From assembly GCF_051962475.1 (NCBI RefSeq), contig NZ_JBQCCF010000020.1, positions 62,001-126,000 on the forward strand: DNA of 64,000 nucleotides, read 5' to 3'. Within the stretch, counting starts at the first letter, position 1; the number at the start of each line of letters is the position of its first letter. Shown here one piece after another: positions 50,859 through 59,859 of the stretch. Both the position numbers and the translations under genes were made by a program. The stretch comes from Dyella_A sp051962475 (GTDB taxonomy: Bacteria; Pseudomonadota; Gammaproteobacteria; Xanthomonadales; Rhodanobacteraceae). Below the pieces are notes generated by a model. The model was given only the letters and a program-made list of their open reading frames with translations, ran no database searches and was not told the DNA's origin.

Positions 50859-51576
50859 ATGGACATGCGCGCAGCGCCGGCCAGGCGGCTGGTCTCCATT
50901 TCCTGGCGGTGGTGGCTGGTGCTGTTGCCGCTGGTGGTGCTCGCCCACGAAGCGCACGAGCTGGCACCGTCACCGGCCGCCTTGCCTGCGGCAGCTGGGC
51001 GATGCGCGATTTCGGCAGCTGGTCGATCGCCGGCTGCTCCAGCCTTTTGCCAACGGCGTCCGGTCCGGTGCTTTCGTATCTGCTGATGGCACTCGATATC
51101 GCTGGCTGCATGCGCGGTGGTGGGCACCGTGCGTGGGCGCTGGCCGTGATCGCGGCAGCCAATCCGCTGGCCCGCATCATCACCGCCGCCAGTGGTCATG
51201 GGGATGAGTGGCAGGTCGTCCATCGACTGCTCGGCACCGACACCGGAGCGATCGCATGCGTACTCACGCTGGCGATCGTCGCGCTACCGGCCGGCACGGC
51301 GATGCTGGTGGCCTGGCGTCCACCGCCGGTCTGCGCGCACGGGTGGCGACCTACGTGGCGCTGATGCTGATCGCCATGGCGATCACCGGGCCGGGCGTGC
51401 TGCTGGGCAATCATTTCCTACACGCGGGCGTGTGGGATCGGATGGTGGCCGGCGCCCCTTGGCTGGTGCATGCGGTTACCGCTGCGGCGCTGCTCGGCGT
51501 GCTGCTCACGGTGCGCGGGCTGCGCGCCCTCGATGTCGATGGCCCACGGGCGCGGTCGGTGGCGGCAGGTCGTTAG
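50859..51576 (+). pseudogene. Frameshifted membrane protein gene, possible HExxH (M50-like) peptidase
   Basis: Three consecutive frames read as one membrane protein. First is MDMRAAPARRLVSISWRWWL..VLAHEAHELA (frame from 50859). Then, shifted at about 50967, TVTGRLACGSWAMRDFGSW..LAIVALPAGTAMLVAW. Then, shifted at about 51318-51345, LRARVATYVALMLIAMAITG..to the stop at 51576. Restoring 4 nt at the first shift would give HELAHT, an HExxH zinc motif next to a membrane helix. GGAGG precedes ATG 50859. Either a real pseudogene or two sequencing errors would explain it. Confidence 0.6.
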
Positions 51577-51681
51577 TGTTCGCTGGTGCCACCGCTCGAA
51601 TTGCCAGGCCGGCTGGAACACCACCGCCGCGGGCTTGCGGCAGAATCGGCGTTCTTCGTTCTCGCCGTGTCGGTTCCCCGA

Positions 51682-52206
51682 ATGCGCATGCAGCTCCGCG
51701 ATGCCACGCCAGCGGACTTTCCCGCCATCCTCGCGCTCAATCACGCGTTCGTGGCGGTGCTCAGCCCGCTGGACGAGGCTCGTCTGGCCCACCTGTATGG
51801 CCAGACCGCGCAGCATCGGGTGATCGATCGCGATGGCGAGGTGATCGCGTTCCTGCTCACCTTGCGCGAAGGCGCGGCCTACGACAGTCCGAACTACCGC
51901 TGGTTTGCCGCGCGCTACCGGCAATTCCTCTACGTGGACCGCATCGTGGTGGCGGCCTCGGCGCAGGGTACGGGGGCGGGACGGGCGCTCTATCGCGACG
52001 CCTTTCGCCATGCCCGCGAGCAGGGCCTGCCGGTGCTGGTGTGTGAGTTCGATACGGTCCCGCCCAATCCCGCCTCGGCCCGCTTCCACGCAGCGCTCGG
52101 CTTCCGCGAGGTGGGCACGCAGACGCTGGAAGGCGGCAAGCAGGTCTCACTGCAGGTGCTGGAGATCGCCAAGGACACACCGCTGTCGCGGGCCAGTGAT
52201 CGGTAG
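51682..52206 (+). CDS. GNAT family acetyltransferase
   Basis: The 174-residue protein shows the GNAT pattern MQLRDATPADFPAILALN, FLYVDRIVVAASAQGTGAGRALYRDAF with the acetyl-CoA loop (QGTGAG), LVCEFDTVPPNPASARFHAALGF and a final strand with QVSLQVLEI. The end resembles the YitH/RimI-like subgroup with a dimer strand. Substrate unknown. In-frame ATG at 51688 is an alternative start. Confidence 0.87.
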   Translation: MRMQLRDATPADFPAILALNHAFVAVLSPLDEARLAHLYGQTAQHRVIDRDGEVIAFLLTLREGAAYDSPNYRWFAARYRQFLYVDRIVVAASAQGTGAGRALYRDAFRHAREQGLPVLVCEFDTVPPNPASARFHAALGFREVGTQTLEGGKQVSLQVLEIAKDTPLSRASDR

Positions 52207-52492
52207 GCGCTTTCCCCCGGACCAGGCCGGCGCGCTTGCCTGAATGGGGGGGGGCCGGGACGGCGGCATGGCGATTGGTTTGCTGTCAGCCCAGGGCGGG
52301 GAGGGACGTCCATCGAGGGCCGCAGCGCGTCGGAAAGGGCCTACAGCGGCGTCCGTTCCCAGCTGATGGGAGCGGCGGGGCGAGGCGCGCATGCTGGCTG
52401 GACCCCGCGAGTCCGGACCAAACCGGCCGGATGTCTGGCGCAAGTGACCGACTCGGAATGTCAGGCGGAACCGACGGACGGGGTGCTTCATG
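52207..52492. other. Gene-free region before tandem terminators
   Basis: No supported gene. It contains a run of nine Gs (52244-52252). Because two strong terminators follow at 52493 and 52526, an uncharacterised transcript probably ends there; its promoter is not identifiable by eye. Confidence 0.4.
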
Positions 52493-52525
52493 GCCGGGCA
52501 GCCGCCCCCGATTGCCCGGCTTTTT
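52493..52525 (+). terminator. Rho-independent terminator with C-rich loop
   Basis: GCCGGGCA (52493-52500) pairs perfectly with TGCCCGGC (52513-52520) around a 12-nt loop containing CCCCC and is followed by TTTTT. It lies 287 bp after the GNAT stop codon, which is far for that gene, so it may belong to a small RNA. Confidence 0.7.
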
Positions 52526-52551
52526 GGCGCCCGCTCCCCGGGCGCCTTTTC
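52526..52551 (+). terminator. Second rho-independent terminator, CTCCC loop
   Basis: GGCGCCCG (52526-52533) pairs perfectly with CGGGCGCC (52539-52546) around CTCCC and is followed by TTTTCTCTT. It abuts the previous terminator, making a tandem pair. Confidence 0.75.
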
Positions 52552-52571
52552 TCTTGCCTGGAGCGGCCTTC

Positions 52572-52751
52572 ATGCTCGATGTGCGCACCAACCGAGATGG
52601 ATTCGTGGTCTACGACACGGACAGCGAGGAGCCGGTGATGCGTTTCGGCACGCTGCGCGATGCCGACGCGTTCGTCGCCGAGGCGCTGATCGCCGACCTG
52701 CATGCCAAGCTGCAGCGCTGGTCGCTCGATCACGTGTCGGCGACCCGGTGA
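52572..52751 (+). CDS. 59-residue protein of unknown function
   Basis: A small acidic protein (MLDVRTNRDGFVVYDTDSEE to SLDHVSATR) with two strands and a helix. GGAG lies 8 nt upstream of the ATG. It contains VRTNRDGFVVYDTDSEEPV, a simple beta-hairpin, and an amphipathic helix (LRDADAFVAEALIADLHAKL). It sits between two terminator-bearing segments. I do not recognise a family. Confidence 0.6.
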   Translation: MLDVRTNRDGFVVYDTDSEEPVMRFGTLRDADAFVAEALIADLHAKLQRWSLDHVSATR

Positions 52752-52810
52752 GCCGGCGGCTCCGAATGATTCCTAGGGAAAATGACCGCGAGGCGTCCTA
52801 GGCTAGTTCT

Positions 52811-52900
52811 GTCCGGGGCGCGCGTCCGCAGCCCTGTCGTGCCCGCTGCGCCCCGGACGTTCCACCCCCTTCAGGCCCTGCTCCCGGGGCCTTTTCTTTT
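52811..52900 (+). ncRNA. Candidate small RNA with C-rich single-stranded segments
   Basis: A perfect 11-bp stem GTCCGGGGCGC (52811-52821) / GCGCCCCGGAC (52848-52858) carries a 26-nt loop. It is followed by the unpaired CCACCCCCTTC and a terminator hairpin AGGCCC/GGGCCT (52873-52892) with TTTTCTTTT. The start is not known; TAGGCT at 52800-52805 is a possible -10. The layout recalls C-rich-loop regulatory RNAs such as sX13 of Xanthomonas, but no sequence identity is claimed. Confidence 0.45.
52873..52900 (+). terminator. Rho-independent terminator
   Basis: AGGCCC (52873-52878) and GGGCCT (52887-52892) form a 6-bp stem with an 8-nt loop, followed by a T-rich tract (TTTTCTTTT). It ends the 59-residue gene and/or the small-RNA candidate. 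Confidence 0.7.
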
Positions 52901-52934
52901 GTCCGTGACGGCGGTGGGCGAGGCCGCGCTCTGC

Positions 52935-52940
52935 TAGCCT
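52935..52940 (+). promoter_or_regulatory. -10-like box TAGCCT
   Basis: TAGCCT lies 30 bp before the MFS transporter ATG, in the TAnnnT pattern of this window. Confidence 0.3.
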
Positions 52941-52969
52941 TTTCGGCTACTCCCTTCACGGTTCCCGGC

Positions 52970-54598
52970 ATGCGCGCCGACGGTATCTCGTTCCATCACC
53001 CGCTGGCGTTCTGGGCAGGCTGCGTTCTGCTGGTGGCCGGCGTGCTGGCGCACGTGCCGATGTTCCTGATGGGGGCGCCCATGCACTACCAGCTGGCGGG
53101 TATGCCGATGACGCCTACGATGCTGGTGGGCATGGCGATGATTCCGCTGGGGCTGGCGCTGGCGGCCTACGGCCTGGCGCCGCGGATCGATCAGGTGCGG
53201 CGCACGCTGCACGGTGCCCGCAGCCACGCGTATTTCCATCTTGCCGACGGCGTGCCGCTGAACCGCGAGCACTGGACGCTCGTCCTGGTGCTGGTGGTGG
53301 CACTGGCGGTGGACGTGATGAAGCCGGCGACGCTGGGCTTTGTGATGCCCGGAATGACGCGCGAGTACGCGATCAGCAAGGAGAGCGGGGCATTCCTGGC
53401 GCTGGTGGCGCTCACCGGCACCACGGTCGGCTCGGTGCTGTGGGGGCGCATCGCCGATGTGCTGGGCCGGCGCGCGGCGATCCTGCTGTCGGCGCTGATG
53501 TTCATGGGTACGGCGATCTGCGGCGCCATGCCATCATTCGGCTGGAACCTGGTGATGTGCTTCCTGATGGGCGCCTCGGCCGGTGGCTTGTTGCCGATCA
53601 CCTTCACCCTGATGGCCGAGGCGGTTCCCGCGGCCCATCGCGGCTGGCTGCTGGTGGCGCTGGGCGGCATCGGCACCTCGGCCGGCTACCTGCTGGCGGC
53701 CGGCGCTGCGGCACTGCTGGAGCCGCTTTTCAGCTGGCGCGTGCTGTGGCTGCTGGGCTTGCCCACCGGCGCGCTGATCGTGCTGCTCAACCGCTGGATC
53801 CCCGAGTCGCCGCGTTTCCTTTCCAGCGCCGGCATGGAGGACGCGGCGCGTGCCGTGCTGCGGCGCTTCGCCGGGACTGGCGCGCAGGCGATCGAGACCG
53901 ACGACGCCACGCATCCGGGCGCCCCCGTGGTGGACGAGCAACACCCCGTGGCCGGGCTGCGCCAGCTGCTGCGCGGCCGGCACGCGGCGATCAGCTGGGG
54001 CCTGGTGGTGTGCGGTACCGCCTGGGGGCTGGCGAATTTTGGATTCCTGCTGTGGCTGCCGGTGAACCTGGTCAAGCTTGGGGTCGACCCGGCGGGAGCC
54101 AGCGCGCTGCTGACCCGCTCGGCGTTCATCGCGCTGCCCGGCATCGGCATGGTGGTGTGGCTGTATCACCGCTGGAGCAGCGTGCGCTCGCTGGTGCTGT
54201 TCATCGCATCCACCGCGGCGGCGCTGCTGGCCTTCGTGGCAATGGTGCTGCTCGGCCTGCATTCGGCGCTGCTCACCACGGTGGCGACCGCGGCGCTGCT
54301 GGTGAGCGTGAGCGGAGTGATCGCTATGCTGATTCCCTATGCCGCCGAGATTTATCCGGTGCACCTGCGCGGTACCGGCTCGGGAGTGATCGCAGCCAGC
54401 TCGAAGTTCGGCGGCATCCTCGGCGCCGGCCTGGGCGTGCTGGGTTTCTTCGAGCACATGGCGCTGGCGGCGGCGTTGATCGCGCTGCCGATGATGGCCG
54501 CGGCGGTAATGCTGCTGCGGACCGGCATCGAGACGCGCGGGCTGGCGCTGGAAGACATCCAGACGGCCATGGCCGTCGATCCCCGGCGACACGACTGA
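52970..54598 (+). CDS. MFS transporter with two extra N-terminal helices
   Basis: The 542-residue protein is a sugar/organic-acid-type MFS carrier. VALTGTTVGSVLWGRIADVLGRRAAIL contains the GxxxDxxGRR loop 2-3 motif, RWIPESPRFLSS the PESPR motif, and IPYAAEIYPVHLRGTGSG the late motif. Before the usual 12 helices are about 95 residues with two additional hydrophobic segments (about 16-35 and 48-68) separated by MPMTPTMLVGM. The substrate is unknown. The start is ATG 52970. Confidence 0.88.
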   Translation: MRADGISFHHPLAFWAGCVLLVAGVLAHVPMFLMGAPMHYQLAGMPMTPTMLVGMAMIPLGLALAAYGLAPRIDQVRRTLHGARSHAYFHLADGVPLNREHWTLVLVLVVALAVDVMKPATLGFVMPGMTREYAISKESGAFLALVALTGTTVGSVLWGRIADVLGRRAAILLSALMFMGTAICGAMPSFGWNLVMCFLMGASAGGLLPITFTLMAEAVPAAHRGWLLVALGGIGTSAGYLLAAGAAALLEPLFSWRVLWLLGLPTGALIVLLNRWIPESPRFLSSAGMEDAARAVLRRFAGTGAQAIETDDATHPGAPVVDEQHPVAGLRQLLRGRHAAISWGLVVCGTAWGLANFGFLLWLPVNLVKLGVDPAGASALLTRSAFIALPGIGMVVWLYHRWSSVRSLVLFIASTAAALLAFVAMVLLGLHSALLTTVATAALLVSVSGVIAMLIPYAAEIYPVHLRGTGSGVIAASSKFGGILGAGLGVLGFFEHMALAAALIALPMMAAAVMLLRTGIETRGLALEDIQTAMAVDPRRHD

Positions 54599-54628
54599 GC
54601 GCCGCGTGTCGCGGCGCACGAGGCAACC

Positions 54629-55321
54629 ATGAAGACGATCGGCCTGCTCGGCGGCATGAGCTGGGAATCCACCATCCCGTACTACCGCCTGATCAACGAG
54701 GCAGTGAAGCAGCGCCTGGGCGGGCTGCATTCGGCGAAGCTGCTGCTGCACAGCGTCGACTTCGCGCAGATCGAGGCCTGCCAGCGCGCCGGCGACTGGG
54801 ATGCGGCCGGTGCCCACCTGGCGCAGGCCGCACGCGGCCTGCAGATGGCCGGTGCCGGGTTGCTGCTGATCGGTGCAAACACCATGCACAAGGTGGCGCC
54901 GGCGATCGAGGCGGCCATCGACATCCCGCTGCTGCACGTGACCGATGCCACCGCGCAGGCGGTCCGCGCCGCGGGCATCGCACGGGTCGGCCTGCTCGGT
55001 ACGCGCTTCACGATGGAGCAGGGTTTCTATGTCGACCGCCTCGCCTCGCACGGACTCGAAGTGCTGGTGCCGCCGCCGGCCGATCGCGACGAGATCCATC
55101 GTGTGATCTATGCCGAGCTGTGCCAGGGGCGATTCGAGGATGCCTCGCGCCGGGTGTTCCGCCGTGTGATGGCTGATCTGGTCGCCCGTGGCGTCGGCGG
55201 CATCATCCTGGGCTGCACCGAGATCGGTCTGCTGGTGGATGCAGGCGACGCCGCCGTACCGCAGTTCGACACCACCCGCCTGCACGCGCTGGCAGCGGTG
55301 GAGGCGGCACTGGCCGACTGA
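54629..55321 (+). CDS. Aspartate/glutamate racemase homologue lacking the first catalytic residue
   Basis: The 230-residue protein has the two-domain Asp/Glu racemase fold: MKTIGLLGGMSWESTIPYY, LLIGANTMHKVAP and GIILGCTEIGLLVD. The second catalytic Cys196 is present. At the first site, where family members carry Cys (or Thr83 in the E. coli L-specific enzyme), it has Ala83 (GANTMH). It may catalyse only one half-reaction or bind amino acids without racemising. It starts 30 bp after the MFS gene, suggesting a transport/metabolism pair. Confidence 0.85.
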   Translation: MKTIGLLGGMSWESTIPYYRLINEAVKQRLGGLHSAKLLLHSVDFAQIEACQRAGDWDAAGAHLAQAARGLQMAGAGLLLIGANTMHKVAPAIEAAIDIPLLHVTDATAQAVRAAGIARVGLLGTRFTMEQGFYVDRLASHGLEVLVPPPADRDEIHRVIYAELCQGRFEDASRRVFRRVMADLVARGVGGIILGCTEIGLLVDAGDAAVPQFDTTRLHALAAVEAALAD

Positions 55322-55379
55322 TCGGCGCGGGGGTGCGCCTGCCGCTCATGGACACGTGGCCGACCTGCCGCGGCTGGTC

Positions 55380-55385
55380 TAGGCT
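55380..55385 (+). promoter_or_regulatory. -10-like box TAGGCT
   Basis: TAGGCT lies 31 bp before the carboxylesterase ATG. Confidence 0.3.
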
Positions 55386-55415
55386 TGGCGCTTCGTTGCC
55401 GCCGGAGCCTGCGCC

Positions 55416-57038
55416 ATGTCCTCCCCCGTTTCCATGCACCGTCTTGCCCGGCTCGCCGCGGCGCTGTTCGCACTGGCAGCCGCTGGTGCGGCCAGCGCGC
55501 AGGACGCCGCGCCGCGGGTAGCGGTAGCTGCGGGCACCCTGGTCGGCAAGGCCGCGGCCGTCGACGGCGTGGCGCTGCACGAGTTCCTGGGCATCCCGTA
55601 TGCCGCGCCGCCGCTCGGTCCGCTGCGCTGGAAGCCGCCGCAGCCGGCGGCGAGCTGGCAGAAGCCGCGCGAGGCGACCGCCTTCGGCCCGCGCTGCATG
55701 CAGCTGCCGCTGTTCGGCGACATGGTGTTCCGCTCGCGTGGCATGAGTGAGGACTGCCTGTATCTCAACGTGTGGACACCGGCCGCGCCGGCGCCGGCCA
55801 AGCGCCCGGTGCTGGTGTATTTCTACGGTGGCGGCTACGTGGCCGGTGATGGATCGGAGCCGCGCTACGACGGCGCCAGCATGGCCACGAAGGGGCTGGT
55901 CACGGTCAGCGTGAACTATCGCCTGGGCGTGTTCGGCTTTCTCGCCGCGCCGGCGCTTTCGGCCGAATCGCCGAAGCACGCCAGCGGCAACTACGGCCTG
56001 CTCGACCAGGCGGCGGCGCTGCGCTGGGTGCGCGACAACATCGCGCGCTTCGGCGGCGATCCGGCGCACATCACCATCGCCGGCGAGTCGGCCGGCTCGA
56101 TCTCGGTCAGCGCGCTGATGGCCTCGCCGCTCAGCCGCTCGTTGATTGCCGGAGCGATCGGCGAGAGCGGTGCGCTGATTGCCCCGATCGCCCCGCAATC
56201 GCATGCGGCCGCCGAAGCCACCGGCACGGCGTTCATGGCGCAACTGCACGCCGACTCGCTCGATGCGCTGCGCGCGCTGCCGGCGCCGGTGTTGCTACAG
56301 GCGACCGATCCGCAGACCAAGCCGGCGTTCGACTTCGCCCCCGACATCGACGGCCTGTTCCTCACCGAAGCGCCCGCCGAGACCTTCGCGCACGGCGACC
56401 AGGCGAAAGTGCCGCTGCTCGTGGGCGCCAATTCGCAGGAAGGGTTCTATCCGGCCATCCTGCACGATCGCCCGCCCACGCCGGGCAACTACCGCGCCGC
56501 GCTCGGCACCCTGTTCGGCGACCGCGCGGACGAGGCACTGCGACTGTATCCCGGTGCCACTGCCGAGGAGGTGAAGCGCTCGGCCACCGCGCTGGCGGGC
56601 GACCTGTTCATCGCACACAGCACCTGGCGCTGGATGGACCTGCATCGGCATACCGGCGGCCAGAGCGTGTACTTCTACTACTACGCGCATCCGCGCCCGG
56701 CCAAGCGCGATCCCGCGCCGGGCGAGCAGCCGGACACCGGCGCGGTGCACAGTGGCGAGATCGAGTACGCGCTGGGCAACCTCGACGGCAACCGGGTGTA
56801 TGCCTGGACGCCGGTCGACCGCGCCGTCTCGCGCACCATGCAGGATTACTTCGCCCAGTTCGTGCGCAGCGGCGATCCCAACCAGGCCGGGTTGCCGGCG
56901 TGGCCGGCGGTGCGCGACGAGCACGGCGGCATCACCCGCCAGACCATCGATGCCGATACCCGCACCGAGATCGATCGCGGCGCCGCGCGGCAGGCGTTCC
57001 TGCGCGAGTTCCTGGCCGGTCATCAAAGCCCGCTGTGA
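55416..57038 (+). CDS. Secreted type-B carboxylesterase
   Basis: The 540-residue protein has a signal peptide (MHRLARLAAALFALAAAGAASAQ) and the carboxylesterase_B fold. FLGIPYAAPPLGPLRWKPP, the EDCLYLNVWTP Cys signature, YFYGGGYVAGD oxyanion loop, and nucleophile Ser in IAGESAGSISV are visible. His in DTGAVHSGEIEY and Glu in VGANSQEGFYP complete the triad pattern. It hydrolyses carboxylic esters outside the cytoplasm. Confidence 0.92.
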   Translation: MSSPVSMHRLARLAAALFALAAAGAASAQDAAPRVAVAAGTLVGKAAAVDGVALHEFLGIPYAAPPLGPLRWKPPQPAASWQKPREATAFGPRCMQLPLFGDMVFRSRGMSEDCLYLNVWTPAAPAPAKRPVLVYFYGGGYVAGDGSEPRYDGASMATKGLVTVSVNYRLGVFGFLAAPALSAESPKHASGNYGLLDQAAALRWVRDNIARFGGDPAHITIAGESAGSISVSALMASPLSRSLIAGAIGESGALIAPIAPQSHAAAEATGTAFMAQLHADSLDALRALPAPVLLQATDPQTKPAFDFAPDIDGLFLTEAPAETFAHGDQAKVPLLVGANSQEGFYPAILHDRPPTPGNYRAALGTLFGDRADEALRLYPGATAEEVKRSATALAGDLFIAHSTWRWMDLHRHTGGQSVYFYYYAHPRPAKRDPAPGEQPDTGAVHSGEIEYALGNLDGNRVYAWTPVDRAVSRTMQDYFAQFVRSGDPNQAGLPAWPAVRDEHGGITRQTIDADTRTEIDRGAARQAFLREFLAGHQSPL

Positions 57039-57126
57039 GGTAGCGGTCATGCGCGCGGGCTGCATCACGTTGTGCTCAGGCAGGCGCATGGAAAATTCCG
57101 CAGACGACAGCGACGGATAACCCGCC

Positions 57127-58800
<1,674 letters not shown>

Positions 58801-58867
58801 GCCGGCTTCCCCGGCGCGCGCGTTCGCGCCACCATGCGCGTCCCCGCTGCGCTACTGGACCACACCC

Positions 58868-59377
58868 ATGCACGATTTCGACGACGACGACTTTGCCGAC
58901 GAGGCCGACGATTCGCTCGAGGCGCGGGTATGGCAACTGCTGATGCTGATCAACCCCGGCGACGAAGACACCGCGCTGCGCCAGTTCGCCGCCTGGCGTG
59001 ACGTGCAGGCCGAATCCGGTGACGGTACCGATCCGCTGGAAACCGTCGCCGAAGTGATCGACTGGACCTCGGGGTTTTGCGCCGACGATGCGCCCACCCT
59101 GGTACAGGCGCTCAACGAGCTGGCCGCGCGCTGGAACCTGGCGATCGACTGGGACGGCGATCCCGACGACGAGGAGTTCTTCGACGAGCGCGACAGCGCC
59201 GACCTGCTCGCCACCGCCTACGACCGTCTGCTCGAACACGGCTACACCGTGTGGATCTACGAGAGCGCCAGCGCGGGCAGCGCCGGCTGGATCACCCTGA
59301 GCCGCGATGCCGAACCGCTGCGCGAGGTGGCTACGGCGCTGGGCATCAACCTGCGGCTGGCCAGCGAGGCCGGCTGA
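58868..59377 (+). CDS. Acidic protein of unknown function (possibly DUF6630)
   Basis: The 169-residue protein is strongly acidic, opening MHDFDDDDFADEADD, with helices (VWQLLMLINPGDEDTALRQF) and FCADDAPTLVQALNELAARW. The pattern may match DUF6630, but I am unsure. No signal peptide or catalytic motif is seen. It follows the GGDEF gene by 67 bp. Confidence 0.72.
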   Translation: MHDFDDDDFADEADDSLEARVWQLLMLINPGDEDTALRQFAAWRDVQAESGDGTDPLETVAEVIDWTSGFCADDAPTLVQALNELAARWNLAIDWDGDPDDEEFFDERDSADLLATAYDRLLEHGYTVWIYESASAGSAGWITLSRDAEPLREVATALGINLRLASEAG

Positions 59378-59396
59378 GTGGGTTGAAGCGAGCCCG

Positions 59397-59681
59397 TCAG
59401 CTCGCGCTGGCGTCATCGGCCGCCGCGTCGTCGTCGAAGCCGGTATAGCCCTCGGGGAACACTGGGGTGCCGTCTTCCTCCAGCCCGAGCAAGTCGGCAA
59501 GCGCCTTCGCCGCCGCAGCCTCGGCGACGTCCTGCTCGCGGAAGCTGCGGTTCTCGCAGATCGCGAAGTAGCTGGGAAAGCCGCCCGCGAGCGGCGTCAC
59601 CGCGAGCCACGCGGTGTAGCGCGAGCCTTCGCGCGTCGCGCCGGAGCGGACGTGGTGACGATCGAGGGTGCGCTCGGCCAT
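59397..59681 (-). CDS. Small acidic orphan protein
   Basis: The 94-residue product has GSRYTAWLAVTPLAGGFPSYFAI, a basic start (MAERTLDRHHVRS) and a very acidic, Ala-rich tail ending DDDAAADDASAS. GGAG precedes the ATG. It is convergent with the DUF6630-like gene and divergent from the amidohydrolase. I do not recognise a family. Confidence 0.65.
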   Translation of the reverse strand: MAERTLDRHHVRSGATREGSRYTAWLAVTPLAGGFPSYFAICENRSFREQDVAEAAAAKALADLLGLEEDGTPVFPEGYTGFDDDAAADDASAS

Positions 59682-59824
59682 GGGCGGTCTCCACAGTGGG
59701 GCGCGCAGTGTAGCGTGGGTCCCGTCGGCGCTTTCCGCAGAGCGCTGCGTTCCCGCTGAGGCCGCCGGCGGCGCGGTCGGATGGGGGCTGCAAAAGTCGC
59801 CATGCGCGGCAGCGCGGCCGCCGG

Positions 59825-59830
59825 TAGAGT
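59825..59830 (+). promoter_or_regulatory. -10-like box TAGAGT
   Basis: TAGAGT lies 30 bp before the amidohydrolase ATG. Confidence 0.3.
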
Positions 59831-59859
59831 CGCCGGGTCCTTCCCGTCTGGAGTCGCCG

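Noticed and set aside
52244..52252. Run of nine Gs as a possible phase-variation tract
   Set aside because: It is not inside or directly before a supported reading frame.
53440..55285. Long frames on both strands (578 and 583 codons) over the MFS and racemase genes
   Set aside because: Compositionally biased shadows that cross two well-supported genes.
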